DNA from: Chrysogorgia sp. JL179-B06
Taxonomy: Eukaryota; Cnidaria; Anthozoa; Scleralcyonacea; Chrysogorgiidae
Assembly: GCA_035772405.1 (NCBI GenBank)
Contig: JAYKKM010000079.1
Coordinates: 759,001-823,000 of the forward strand
DNA length: 64,000 nucleotides
Reading direction: 5' to 3'
Shown: positions 1 to 18,522 of the stretch, in pieces
Position numbering within the stretch: position 1 is the stretch's first letter
Layout of the letters: each line of letters begins with the position of its first letter
The notes under the pieces: generated by a model
Seen by the model: the letters and a program-made list of their open reading frames with translations, nothing else
Database searches by the model: none
Told to the model about the DNA's origin: nothing
Translations under genes and position numbers: made by a program

Positions 1-156
1 CTCCTTTTCATATTATATCCAGTTCTTTTGAGAACTTAGCAGCTTTCATATTTCTTCGTAATAGCTTTAAGATAATTTAATAAAATACGAAGTCATCTTT
101 TTTCATCTGAAAACCACATTAAGCCCAGCTTTGCCAACTTTCTTCATTACTTACAG

Positions 157-7526
<7,370 letters not shown>

Positions 7527-8151
7527 CAGGTTTTTAAGAGAAAGGTTGGAAATAGTTTACCTGATTAATCTGTTCAATTGTGGTTACATTTGTGTCTATA
7601 ACGAGCCGTTTCCTGTCATAGCTGTCCGTCATTTGGTACAATTGACCTTTCTAGACAATGAGTCACACTCCAGGACATCTTAATAGTCTCAATCAAGTGG
7701 ACTCTAAGTACGGAACGCGTAAAAGTAAATATTGAAAGATTAAAACCACAAAGACTTCCTTGTTTTCATAGGATCTTTACAGCAAAGTATTTTTCTCATT
7801 TTTATGCTGGACGTCTTATGCCTTATTATAAAATAGCCGGAAGTAAATGCGTGACTACATGCGCTCTGATTGGCTACTGAGCCTGCTTTATAATTCAGTA
7901 AAGCATAAGCTGTCGCCATCTTCGGACTAGAATTTGTCGTTTTTGACGAATTTCACGTCTTTTTAATTACAAAAAGACGTCAGGAAATACCTGGGTACAA
8001 GTTAAATCAACGTGTCGACATAAGGAAATCTTTTACCTGCAATTTTAAGTGCATATATATACTGTATATATATATATGGACGGACTCTTGGAGCAAAAGA
8101 TTATTCAGTCTTTGTTTCGTATGAATAATTCTTGTTTTGAATCCATCGTTG

Positions 8152-8576
8152 TTAAAGTGTCTATGAAGTGAAAAATTCGCTAGCATTTTTTTGCTTCAAC
8201 GGACAAAGTAGCGAATCTGCTGCATAGTCTTCGAGCTATCAACTCTCAAAATTTGGCATGGCTAAATGTTTTTGGTGAAATCTGAAACGCGCGGTTCATT
8301 GTCTTGTGACGTATGCAGGTGTACTTACTATGCATAAGAACAATGGATTTGAACATTAATGATCCACCTGCATACGTCATATACCACACATATTCGATCC
8401 CAGTCTTTCCCTATTTTGTAACGTTAAACTATGCCAATGGACAAACTTTGAGAGTTGATAGCTCGAAGACTCTGCAGCAGATTCACTTGGAATTTTCAGT
8501 GAACGATCCTGCCGTGCTACTTTGTTCGTTAGAGCAAAAAAATGCTAACGATTTTTTCACTTCATAGACACTTTAA
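8152..8576. mobile_element. Foldback MITE flanked by TTAA
   Basis: Inverted ends AGTGTCTATGAAGTGAAAAA and complement, TTAA at 8152-8155 and 8573-8576. Inner arms pair over GAGCTATCAACTCTCAAA and over a TGACGTATGCAGGTG unit. A reading frame at 8313-8567 is a by-product of the arms. Ends about 165 bp before the F-box start codon. Confidence 0.78.
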
Positions 8577-8681
8577 GGTTGCCATCATTGATCTTATAAG
8601 GTCTCTCGTGCGACCACGATGCATTGCGTGCACACGGAACGTCAGAATTGGCATCCCGAATCGAGCGCGATTCGAATTTTA

Positions 8682-8720
8682 TGACGTCATTAATAGTTGA
8701 TAACGTGCACCAGTGATTGG
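8682..8720 (+). promoter_or_regulatory. Candidate core promoter of the F-box gene (CRE-like site, inverted CCAAT)
   Basis: A perfect TGACGTCA palindrome lies at 8682-8689 and ATTGG (CCAAT on the other strand) at 8716-8720, 54 and 23 bp before the ATG at 8743. Motif-based only. Confidence 0.4.
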
Positions 8721-8742
8721 CTGATCTGGGCAATCCGAATAT

Positions 8743-9624
8743 ATGGCGGACGTTTCGCATGGCGATTACCTAACACGTGTTTGCGACGAGATCATCTTGC
8801 GAATTCTCTCTTTCTTGAGAGGTCATTCTATTCTCAGGTTATCCGAAACCTGTAAAAGGTTCCACCGTATTTGTCTGTTCGAGAAACTGCTGTGGTCTCG
8901 ACTGTGCCTCGTTGATTTCACCATCAACCTCACTTCGCCTTCACCATTCGCCTCCTTCCGTCATCTCTACAAGCTACTCCATGAATCCCGCGAAATTCTC
9001 AAGTTCTACCTCTCCAATAGATTTCCCGTTTCTGAGACTCACAGGTATGGCATGCTTCCTGCTTGGCTGTGGCCTTGGATCGTGTTGAACACGAACCCAC
9101 CGTTGTTACCCGCGTGGATACGCACATACCACGAGCCATTCCTTCGCTTTAAGATGAGCGAAATTGCATTGGGGAAGATTCTAAGAGTGTGGAACCTGAA
9201 GTCCAGTGACCTCCCGCGACACTTGGTGACAAGAGTGGAGTACGGGACGTTGTACTATCGTTGGAGGGACATTCAGATCGTCGCCACGAGGGTTCACGGG
9301 GGACAGAAGGGTCTCGAGGATTTTTTGCTCAAGCGGTGTGCGCGAGGGAGAGGTTATGTGGAACGTACTTCTGAACGCATCAGGTGTGGAAATTTTAGTT
9401 TACGGACCCGTGTCAAGCACACACAGGCGGGCGAAAGCTCCTCGGCAAGTCAACACTCCACGGCAGTAGGCGAACCCTCTACGGCAGTAGGCGAACCCTC
9501 TACGGCAGCAGGCGAACCCTCTACGGCAGTAGGCGAACCCTCTACGACAAGCAGCGGAAACTCGGCGACAAGCCACCGTCTGCAAGATGTTGAGGAAGAA
9601 AGCGTTGATATGGAAAGTGATTAA
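8743..9624 (+). CDS. F-box protein with C-terminal GEPSTAV tandem repeat
   Basis: A single-exon frame of 293 residues. Residues 11-50 match an F-box: a CDEIILRILSFL helix, LRLSETCKRFHRIC, then LLWSRLC. This is the motif that binds Skp1 in SCF ubiquitin ligases, so a substrate-adaptor role is inferred. The middle (about 55-215) is tryptophan-rich, with WLWPWIV and LYYRWRDIQIVATRVHGG, and matches no repeat class I recognise. The tail holds four tandem 7-residue VGEPSTA units (about 245-272) and ends in an acidic EEESVDMESD stretch. The first ATG after the promoter motifs is used; the next in-frame ATG would remove most of the F-box. Intronless in an intron-rich neighbourhood, so it may be a retrocopy or a gene with a non-coding first exon. 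Substrate unknown. Confidence 0.82.
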   Translation: MADVSHGDYLTRVCDEIILRILSFLRGHSILRLSETCKRFHRICLFEKLLWSRLCLVDFTINLTSPSPFASFRHLYKLLHESREILKFYLSNRFPVSETHRYGMLPAWLWPWIVLNTNPPLLPAWIRTYHEPFLRFKMSEIALGKILRVWNLKSSDLPRHLVTRVEYGTLYYRWRDIQIVATRVHGGQKGLEDFLLKRCARGRGYVERTSERIRCGNFSLRTRVKHTQAGESSSASQHSTAVGEPSTAVGEPSTAAGEPSTAVGEPSTTSSGNSATSHRLQDVEEESVDMESD

Positions 9625-9933
9625 TATGATGGAGAGAGTGAGTTTCATATCCCAGGAATGCAGATGATAAACCAAATCTGGGTTCGAAAGTGATGAAGAA
9701 AAAGCGTAGTTTTAAGATTGTGCATTAATTTCACTTTTTGTAATAATATAATATGACAAAGGATATTTTAAACTTGAAAAAGGAAGATGAAAGATAAATA
9801 TAAACTGTCGACGTCAATGGTAAGGATATTTTGTGGGTTTTGTTTTGTCATTCATTACTTCAGAATTGGTCTTATAGTGCGTTTGTTATACTCATTAGTA
9901 ACCAAGATATACTATTATATGGTGGCGTGTGCT
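9625..9933. other. F-box 3' region, no further gene
   Basis: AT-rich downstream sequence with AATATAATATG near 9745, then the flank of the hAT-like insertion. No coding signal. Confidence 0.6.
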
Positions 9934-11094
9934 CAGGGGCGAAACTCAAGCACCCCCCAAAAATACTAAAAACACCAATTGGCAGGGCAAATGGGCAATC
10001 AGAGATCTTGCAGGGCAGCGCAGTCGGAGGCTAGGAGAGAAGCTACTCAAGGTAATCTACCTATAGGCTTCATCTACAGGAGATTTTACAAACGGGTGTA
10101 GCCTGAAGTGTTAGCCAACCCCTAAACCCTTGTCACGCGACAATATTGTTCCCAGAGCCTGCGCAGGCTCTGGGAACGAGATTGGCTACGCGACAGCAGA
10201 CTCTGGGAATGAGATTGGCTACGCGAGTGTTAGATTGGTTCCCAGACCCTTCTGTCAGTACTGGGCGCGAAAAATGGCGACACTTGGTAAGAGGCAGCAT
10301 GTCTTGGATTCATTTGAAATATGCTCCCTGTAGAATTGATGGAAAAAGTTTGCTGGAATTGCTGCAAATTGTCTTTCCGAGCTTCTAGATTTCAAAATTT
10401 TCTCGCACTCCCCTACAAATGCAATCACTGATTTCCTGATTGTGTGCGGCTGTTCACACGTACTGTGCTTTAGGAAACCGGAAACGCGCGGGCTGTAGTT
10501 GTGTCATTCTCGTTGGACACGGCTGAATGCCTATTTTCGTGGTGTTGCTATAATAATAATATTTTTAATGATCCATCTTTAGTTTAAAAAAACACAATGG
10601 ATTTACAACAATGTCAATTTCCATGCAATTATATTACAACTATCAGAAGTTTTTTATATGTACAAGTTTGGTAATATTAAAATCTAAAAATTTGTAAGAT
10701 TTATAAAAAGTTTGTAAAACTAATTTAAGTTTCATGCCTCCCCTGTCTCATCGCTCGGGGGATAAAACTGTTTCTGTGTCGTTCAGTGCCAGAGAACGGT
10801 ATGAATTTAAATACTCCGTTTTTGTGTCCAAGATTATAGTCATGTTTATTATGCTATAAATTAATGTCTATTTTTAACTCTATGTATTTCCAATTGCCAG
10901 TTTGCCATCACATACCAGACTGACAATAGGAATTTAGTTCAAATGCATGTAGATTGAGGCAGGCCTCCGTTTATACGTTTCGGTACATTTTACCTACGGA
11001 GCTGCGGGGCACCAAAGATTTTAGCAGGGCAATTTTACCGTACCCCCCCCCCCCCCCCCCCCCCCCCAACGAAAAAGAGCTAGTTTCGCCCCTG
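9934..11094. mobile_element. Non-autonomous hAT-like transposon with 8-bp target duplication
   Basis: Left end CAGGGGCGAAACT, right end AGTTTCGCCCCTG, a perfect inverted pair beginning CAG as hAT elements do. The direct repeat CGTGTGCT flanks both ends (9926-9933 and 11095-11102). Inside are a GTTCCCAGAGCCTGC/GCAGGCTCTGGGAAC palindrome (10148-10180) and a poly-C run (11043-11067). No transposase frame. Confidence 0.88.
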
Positions 11095-11102
11095 CGTGTG
11101 CT

Positions 11103-11345
11103 GTTAGGATGTTGCCACTCAGCGCTAAGTCAAGTCCGGTGGGAGGAGGGTTAGTACTTGGATGGGTGACCGTCTGGGAATAACCTCGTGTTGATTCGCG
11201 AGCTTGGAACTCGTGTGAGTAGAGTTATTAGTTGGTCTCTCCCGTTTAGCTGTGCTCCGTGGTCAGACATGCATGGGTCTTATGGTGGCAGGGCGCCTTT
11301 GACATACCTTCGACTCCGCCACGTTCGAGCTAAATAATTTGTAAA
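11103..11345 (+). repeat. 5S rRNA-derived SINE-like sequence
   Basis: Contains TTAGTACTTGGATGGGTGAC followed by CGTCTGGGAATAACC, the internal promoter/3' domain of 5S rRNA, preceded by a weaker match (AGCGCTAAGTCAAGTCCGG). The 5S 5' half is degenerate and a non-5S tail ending in repeated AATAATTTGTAAAGTCAC follows. This fits a SINE3-type element or 5S pseudogene, not a functional 5S gene. The hAT-like element at 9934-11094 inserted at its upstream edge. Confidence 0.75.
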
Positions 11346-11799
11346 GTCACATTTGTAAATAATTTGTAAAGTCACTGTTGTGTGTGTTAATAAGACCATT
11401 ACAAATCAAAAACTCTAAAAGAAGGTCTAATACGCATCACCATGCAAAACATCAAATCTTTAATAAATTAAATATAGTTCTTGAATTCCGTCCCAAATCT
11501 TTTTTAAGTGTTTTGTTTTGGGTTTGTTTAAGATACACAAATGTTTGTTCATCTGTTCTCCAGATTTTCTTATAACTCTTATTAGCTCAACATCCGGCTG
11601 ACCAGAACTTTGTAGGTCCGTTGACAAAATGGGTATATGCCACTGCAATCACACCAATCATGGGTCCCCATGCTTTTCCCATGGTTTTTCCACGGTTTCT
11701 CCACGATTTTTCCATATTTGATTGCTTCTTTTTCAGCCACAGCATTCGCTTCCCGCACCTTGCTCATTGATTCTCTCGTATAGAACATCGTGGATCTGA

Positions 11800-14700
11800 T
11801 CACCATCGCAATTTAGCAGCCATTTTCACAGCTATATCTTTATACACCATTGCCTGGAAAATAGGATACGTTGAATTAATATTTCCTAGATTAATAAAAG
11901 GGACAAAATCTTGGGACTTCTTCAAATGTCAACTAACAAATTTCCGTGTTGCCATTGAGTTATAAACTCTCGTGGGCTTATTCTCAGAGGCTTATTCTCG
12001 GGGGCTTATTCTCGGGGGCATACCGCCACTCACCTGAGGGCTTTCTGGGTTGGAAACTGTTATTGGCCTCCCTGAATCAGACGTCTCACGGATCTCAGTG
12101 TGAAGAGGAATGTTACCTAAGAGAGAGATGTGGTACTACTTCAACTCAGGAGTGGTTCTGACTCGTAGTTGGTATAAGAGGCTCAAAAAGAAGCTCAAAA
12201 AGAAGCGCAAAAGAAGCGCAAGAAGAAGCGCACAAAGAAGCGCAAAATGAGCGCCAAAAGAAACGCCAAAAGAAGCGCAAAAAAAAGGGCAAAAAGAAGC
12301 TCAAAAGAGCAAAAATATGCGCCAAAAGAAGCGCAAAAAGAAGCGCAAAAAGAAACGCAAAAGAAGCGCCAAAGAAGCTCAAAAAGAAGGGCAAAAAGAA
12401 GCTCAAAAAGAAGGGCAAAAATATGCGTAAAGGAAGCGCAAAAAGAAGCGCAAAATATAGCGTAAAGGAAGCGCCAAAAGAAACGCCAAAAGAAGCGCAA
12501 AAGAAGGGCAAAAAATAGCGCAAATGAAGTTCAAAAAGAAGCGCAAATGAAGTTCAAAAAGAAGCGCAAAAAGAAGCTCAAAAAGAAGGGCAAAAAGAAG
12601 GGCAAAAAAATAGGGCAAATGAAGTTCAAAAAGAAGCGCCAAAAGAAGGGCAAAAAGAAGCGCCAAAAGAAGGGCAAAAAGAAGCTCAAAAAGGCAAAAA
12701 TATGCGTAAAATATAGCGTAAAGGAAGCGCAAAAAGCAGCGCAAAAAATAGCGCAAAAGAAGCGCAAAAAGAAGGGCAAAAAATAGCGCAAATGAAGTTC
12801 AAAAAGAAGCGCAAAAGAAGCGCAAAAAGAAGCGCAAAAAGAAGCGCAAAGTTTATAGCCTTAAATCTTGCTTTAATATGAAGTGAATGTATTTTATAGA
12901 AAAAATCGCAACACAATTTTTCATCGAAGTAGCGGAACACAAACCGAGGATATCTAGGTTCATTTCTTCAGCCATTTTCTTGGCACCATCATCGCCAAAG
13001 ATGAAGTCTTTGTGGCCGCATTTTGGACAAACGTAATGCGTCATGTTTTGGACAATGCCCAACACCTGAAGAAATAGAGAAGCATGGTATGTTTTTTTGT
13101 TTAAAACGGTAATAGATATAGGTATTGAAAAGAGGAGATTGATTCATTGTAAACCAGTAGAAATAAGGACCATACGATCCACAATGACAACCTCAATCAC
13201 GACAGCGAAAAACAATATAAATTTAGGACTTGAAGCTTGTTTTAAAGGTTGTTAAGTGATTGTGGTTGCCATTGTTAAGGGCTTTAATAATAGCATCAGT
13301 GCCATTCATCTCCCCATACCTACAGGCACATGCACTTTGTGGAACATTACTGCCCCCTTGCGGGCATCCAAAAGAGCAATATCTTGTGGCGTTGTCACTA
13401 TTATAGCACCTGCAAAAAATGTACCATAATCTTGTGAGAAAATCAACTGGTGATAACTGATGCCAGTGTCAATGAAGATCTTCTATTCTATGATTTAATC
13501 ACCTGTTAAAGGAACAGTTTGTGATATTGACAGCTGAGTGTCTCCAGTCCCTGGCGGCATATCAATAACAAGAACATCTAGTTTTCCCCAGTCCACTTGG
13601 TGGAGCAATTTCTCAATTGCAGACATAACCTGCAGTATTGAAATACAATCATAAAATTATGACTGCAATGTAATTCATATTTAGTGTACAGTAAGTACCT
13701 AAGATTGTGAGTGTTTTTAGTTTTGCGTACCATCAATCCACGCCAAACTACAGGAGACTTTTCATCAATCAAAAATCCCATTGACATACTAAAGAAAGAA
13801 AGATTACAAGCAAAATTCCTCTATCTCACAAGAAACAAGAATGTTACAGTTATACGGTAGTAAAGAAACATCTCAATCATATAAAAAGGGGACACAAGAA
13901 ATTGGTATAATCATTGGGTACAGATGAACCAACTATCATACTCAATAAAGTGATAATTACCAGCAAACAAGGAGGGGACCTGATCTATATTGTGGACAGA
14001 AGAGATGAAGTCTTAAAACAAGTGGAAAATTTAAGTATCTGGGAGCAGTAATAGTGAAATGCCAAATATTACTTATAATATACCCAAAATCTTATCCCAG
14101 CATAAAACCACCAGTTATATACAGAACTTTTGACTAGGCTCTCGGCAATGGCCTCTGTAGCTCAGTGGTCAGAGCACTGCACTAGCATTGCAGGGTCGTG
14201 GGTTCAATTCCAGCCGGAAGGCCTTGAAGTTGCATTTTTCGCAACTGGTCCCAGTTTTGTCTTAAAATGTATAATATATTCCAACACTCGAAATCCTTAA
14301 AACATGTACTTGTAGTTTAAAATGAATGAAATGCCAAATATTACTTGTAAAATATCTAAAAAGTTTGGGTACTGCTGAAATAGCATGTACATGTAAGCAG
14401 TCTAACGTTTCGAACGATTTAGGCCCTTTGTCAGAGCCAAACATAATTAAATGAAACAGATAAAACAGATGTTAAAGAAAGAGTAAAAGCAGGCTGGATG
14501 AAATGGAGAGGTGTGGTATGTGATAAAAGAACGGGAAGCTAAAAATTACAGTACTGAATATGGGACACTTGAAAGAACAGTGTTGATTTATGGTGTTGAA
14601 ACCTGGGCCTTGAGAAAAAAGAGTTGTTGGAGAGATGAGATTATGCTCAGGTGGTCAATGGGTATATTGCAGCACTGCAAATAATTGTTTGTAATCTGCC

Positions 14701-17300
14701 GGTCATGATGATCACAAGAACTCTAATTCCGTCAGTCAAACATCAAATCCTGCTGGTCATTCATTTTGCTGTTCAGTTTGTTTCTTCAATGTCTATTACA
14801 CTGGAACGTTTGACAATTCTTCATTCATAACATGGTGGAGACATGGAAGAGACCATGGTGCTAGCTGCTGATTTCATTACACTTGGTGAGCTGTCCATAC
14901 AGGACAGTACTGTAGAATTTCACAAGTTAAACAAAAAACCGAGTGCAAAAATATTTGACTGGACAAGATGATCATTGAAAACAAACATTTGATGGTCGAA
15001 TATCGGGGCGGTCATTGACCGGCTGCTATTTTCAGCACTGATATTGTTTAGAAAAAGATTAAGGAAAGAAGATAAAAGAAGAAGAGCAAGCTGATAAGAT
15101 CAGAGAAGCTACATTGAGGTGGTATGGAGATGTTCGTGTGGAGAGAAGAAACAGAAGATATAAAGACCAAGGGGAAGAAGACAAAGGTTGAGATGGAGAA
15201 AGAGCTAGACCTAACAGAAGAAGATTCAGGAGGAGATGGCAGAAATTAATCAAGGCAACCTACCCTTAACATTAGGAAAACAGTGGAGAAGAAGATACTG
15301 TATAATATATAGCGAAGTGGTAAACTGCCAAGATTTTTAGATGTAATATTTAAAGGCCGAGAAAGAGGACTAGACCGGGTTTTCAAGTACGAGGATTTAG
15401 TCCAAGGCGAAGCCGAGGACTGGAACAAATCCGAGTACTTGAAAACCCGGTCTAGTCTGATTTCGAGGCCTTTGAATGACTTCTCAAAATCAATTAGTGT
15501 AATCCCTAAGTGTAATCCCTAAGTGGATTATTAATGATAAATGTAATCCCTATTAGTTCTTGACGTCATATTCGCAGCACCGGACTGGAAATATTATTTC
15601 TTGTCCTTGGACTGGAAAAAATATTTCTAGTCCTCTGCCCAGTACTTTACTGGCATTTCTAGTGTCATCACGTGGTTCAATTTAGAAGATCTGATTGAAT
15701 AATTTGCTCATGAATTATTAATGAGTTTGAGAAACTCAATTCTAGTCTTTACTTATAGATACTCAATTCTAGTCTCTAGTCTTTACTTCCACCAGTGTCA
15801 CAGTGAATTTGAGTTATTTCTTTATTAATTTAAATATTTACTGATGTCTGATTGCTTTATGATAGTGATGTAGTTGGTTCATCCCTACACAACAATTATA
15901 ACACCAAGAAATTCCTTCTTACCAACAAATTCCATAATTCCTCAAAGGTTCCATCTTATTTTCTATATGCAACCAAAAATAGTTTCTTTCAAATTTTGTA
16001 TCAAGCTAAGCTTTATGGTGGTTATAACAGCCCAAAATATTTTGAAAACTGAACACAGATGTTTTGGGAAAGGACCCACTCTAACAAAAAGCAAACCCCT
16101 ACCTTTTGTTAGTCTAGGATTTCCTGATAAGTTCATCATTTTGGGTATGGATGGACCGTATATATCCGCATCAAGTAGACCAACTTTCTTGTTCTGATAT
16201 AGTAATATTTGATAACAATGGTTATGGTGATCATAGTAGAGGCCATTCTCACAAAAAGATGTGAAGCTTTCTTTGCTGATTTTTTATACCCTCACTCCTT
16301 GTGATTCTTTATGACAATTTTCTTCATCTGTTCTCACTTCAGTATAATGTCATGTGATGGTGGGGCTAATACCCCAAACCAGATGGGGGTGCCTGTGGGG
16401 TGGGCAGGGGATTCAATTGCCCCCCGCACCCCAAACGTTTTAAAAATGAGAATTTTGGGCACTTTTTGGAAGAAATTTCAGGTAAATTTGGGTAATATTT
16501 ATATTTTGAACTGTTTTAATATTCAAGTAATATGTTTTAACATTAACATAATATATTACCGTTGCCCGGTTTCAAATTATACTAAGGGCTACATCACATA
16601 CGATAGATGAAATACTCCGCTATTTCAGTGAGGAAACTGCTGATAAATCTAGTCACTTGTGAAGTTGTACCTGCCACACTTCATCTGATGATCGACAATA
16701 ATAATTATTAATTATTATTACAACAATAATTATTATTAATTATTATAATTATGACAATAATATTAATTAATTAATTATTATTATTATTAATAATGGTAAT
16801 TAATAATTAATTGTGGTAATTAATAATAATTAATAATAATTAATGATATAATTAATGTGGTAGTAATAATTAATAACAATATAATTAATACCTTATACAC
16901 AGCTGATATTCCCAATGCTAAATTGACTAAAATTACAAACAAATATTCTATTTTAAAAGAAAATGTAACAGAATATAAACTTCGGTGTCTGCAAAACTAA
17001 GAATCTAAGACCTCAAATACCAGCACATGTAGATTTTCCAACACCCCCTTTGCCAGACGCTATAACAATGATATCTTTAACACCGTCAATGGCCTTGCGT
17101 TTTGGTAAACCTTTCAACATCCTTTCTTGTCTTATCGGTTTCCTCGTTCCCGCTTCATTCTTTTCGCTTGAGATATTCTTTTAAATATGAGCAAAATTCA
17201 AACATTACGACAGGCTCGACGGTAAGCGATTGGAAATTGAAGGAATTCTGATGAGATACTACCGTGAACTTACCAAAGGGTCTTGGTGGGTTGATAACAT
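11800..17300 (-). CDS. NUBPL: NUBPL/Ind1-like mitochondrial Fe-S P-loop protein, 11 exons
   Basis: Members of this Mrp/NBP35 ATPase family deliver Fe-S clusters to respiratory complex I in mitochondria. Exons in order: 17274-17300, 17021-17177, 16892-16926, 16103-16193, 15923-15962, 13731-13788, 13503-13629, 13324-13409, 12945-13065, 12034-12116, 11800-11853. All have GT-AG borders on the minus strand and phases agree, giving 292 residues (human protein about 319). Visible motifs: [13 protein letters not shown]-loop [27 protein letters not shown] with [30 protein letters not shown], and the cluster-binding CPKC. The end is [10 protein letters not shown] then TGA. Exon 1 is only nine codons (MLSTHQDPL) and gives no obvious targeting peptide, so the true 5' end could differ. 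A 2-kb intron holds a LINE, a SINE-like unit and a MITE; the 12945/12116 intron holds the 12-bp minisatellite. Confidence 0.92.
12180..12855. repeat. AAGAAGCGCAAA 12-bp minisatellite
   Basis: About 55 degenerate units of AAGAAGCGCAAA with AAGAAGGGCAAA and AAGAAGCTCAAA variants, all inside a NUBPL-like intron. It is open in several frames on both strands (K/R-rich or F/L/A-rich), which is a repeat artefact. Confidence 0.95.
14150..14223 (+). tRNA. tRNA-Ala(AGC)-like sequence, probably SINE head or pseudogene
   Basis: Starts GGCCTCTGTAGCTCAGTGGT and ends GGAAGGCC. The anticodon stem CTGCA/TGCAG encloses loop CTAGCAT with AGC at 14184-14186, and the T-loop region reads GGGTTCAATTCC. The acceptor stem pairs imperfectly and the T-stem has a mismatch. 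It lies within repeats, so SINE origin is more likely than a working tRNA. Confidence 0.5.
14270..14450 (-). repeat. PLE-like terminal fragment with degraded hammerhead-like core
   Basis: The block CACTCGAAATCC...GAAATGCCAAATATTACTT recurs inverted at 51033-51100. Just after it, the minus strand reads CTGACAAAGG ... GTTCGAAACGTTAGAC, a weakened version of the CTGATGA...GAAAC pattern seen in the Penelope-like families here. Confidence 0.45.
14670..15040. mobile_element. MITE nested in the LINE relic, 6-bp target duplication
   Basis: Ends CAGCACTGCAAATA and TATTTTCAGCACTG with sub-terminal GCCGGTCA/TGACCGGC. The direct repeat ATATTG flanks it (14664-14669, 15041-15046). Removing it restores the LINE frame across RWSMGI and LFRKRL. 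No gene inside. Confidence 0.8.
15354..15475. repeat. Palindrome with GACTAGACCGGGTTTTCAAG arms
   Basis: GGACTAGACCGGGTTTTCAA and its complement (TTGAAAACCCGGTCTAGTC) with GTACGAGGATT.../...AATCCGAGTAC inside and CGAAGCCGAGG at the centre. Dispersed palindromic class; non-coding. Confidence 0.75.
16690..16890. repeat. TAATTA-rich low-complexity tract
   Basis: Degenerate TAATTATTA/TTAATTAAT repeats, in the NUBPL-like intron between exons 16892-16926 and 16103-16193. Confidence 0.9.
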
Positions 17301-17894
17301 AGACTTGGAACATTTCTGCACAACGTTTACATTCCTTGATACCTGATTCAAAACGCAAAAACGTGAAAAAAGTGGAGAAACAATCCTAACATATTTGGTC
17401 GCCATCTTGCAATTAGTTAGACGTTATGTAATTTCATTATAAGGCACTTTATAATTTTTTCTAGAATTTCGTAATTTTCTGGTCGAATTTATTTTTTAAT
17501 GATATGAATATCATAATAATTATTTTAAATAGATAATGAAAACGAACGAAAATTTTTTGCTGGAAGTACTGCATTCACGTGACGGTGGAAAAAATCCTTC
17601 ACAATAGTGTGAAAAGAAATCCTGTACAAAATTTACGGGAACCACTAACGTTAACCCGAATAACGTAAACATATTTATCGAGAATTCAACGTTTCGACTA
17701 GCTTGAAGTATAAATCCTGTACAATTCGGACTTATTATTTGACACATTATTAGAATATTAGTTCCATCTTCAGGTTTGTTCCACCAATTTACTTGAAATG
17801 TGCGTATAATAACTCCTTATGGTAATGAACGTTGTAAACTTAGCAATCACTGAGATATAAGACATTTTTTAATGAGTGATTAATTTACCACACA

Positions 17895-18125
17895 TGTCTA
17901 TGAGCTGGGAGACACGGGTTCAAATCCTTGGTCGGACCTCCACTCAGGGTCTTAAAAATAATTGAGGAGAAAGTGCTGCCTTTGCAATAATATTAGCAAA
18001 TGGTAAGACTTTCAGGTCTTAATCTCGGATAACGACCTTAAATCGTAGGCCCTCGGAACCCCTATCAATTGGGCTTCTAGCCTGTTGGGGTATTCCGTTC
18101 ACCTAAGAGTGATAAATCTAATAAA
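17895..18125 (+). repeat. tRNA-derived SINE fragment
   Basis: B-box-like ACACGGGTTCAAATCCTTGG followed by a body with CCACTCAGGGTCTTAAAAAT. The body start recurs at 20107-20150 (GTCGGACCACCACTCAGGGT). Confidence 0.6.
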
Positions 18126-18304
18126 CTAAATAAACCATCTCATTTACATATCGAATAAACTGAAATATTTCAAAAATGAAGTAAAATATTCTGGAAAGTT
18201 GTAAAAGGTGTTACTCTATCATTTTATGAGTTCTTTCATATTAGACAAACTTAATTTGTGTTGCCAATGTCCTTTAAAAGTTAAAAGGTTGAAAGTGGCG
18301 ATCA

Positions 18305-18322
18305 TTATTTCTATTTATTTAC

Positions 18323-18352
<30 letters not shown>
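18305..18352. repeat. (ATTT)n microsatellite
   Basis: About eleven TATT/ATTT units. Confidence 0.95.
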
Positions 18353-18354
<2 letters not shown>

Positions 18355-18435
18355 ACTACACTCGTGTCCTTGGTCTTCGTGTGATTTTTCAGACTGTTGC
18401 TTTGTGTAATTAATTGTCTGTTTGATTAGTTGCTT

Positions 18436-18444
18436 GTTTGTTTG

Positions 18445-18517
<73 letters not shown>

Positions 18518-18522
18518 TTACT
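18436..18522. repeat. (CTGT)n microsatellite
   Basis: About 20 uninterrupted TGTC units; cysteine/leucine-rich frames across it are artefacts. Confidence 0.97.

Larger units (their letters stand above)
13975..15265 (+). pseudogene. Degenerate LINE reverse transcriptase relic
   Basis: Fragments in + orientation read [20 protein letters not shown] (about 13990-14050), then [12 protein letters not shown] (about 14500) and [14 protein letters not shown] (about 14580-14620), and after an insertion [16 protein letters not shown] (about 15100-15145). These are C-terminal blocks of non-LTR reverse transcriptases (compare 42195-42700). Stops and frame breaks show it is dead. It sits antisense in the NUBPL-like intron and is itself interrupted by a SINE/PLE-like unit and a MITE. 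Confidence 0.8.

Noticed and set aside
12146..12940. Lys/Arg-rich and Phe/Leu/Ala-rich frames
   Set aside because: Arise from the 12-bp minisatellite inside a NUBPL intron.
14150..14223. Functional tRNA-Ala gene
   Set aside because: Imperfect acceptor and T stems and embedded in retroelement debris; kept only as a tRNA-like sequence.
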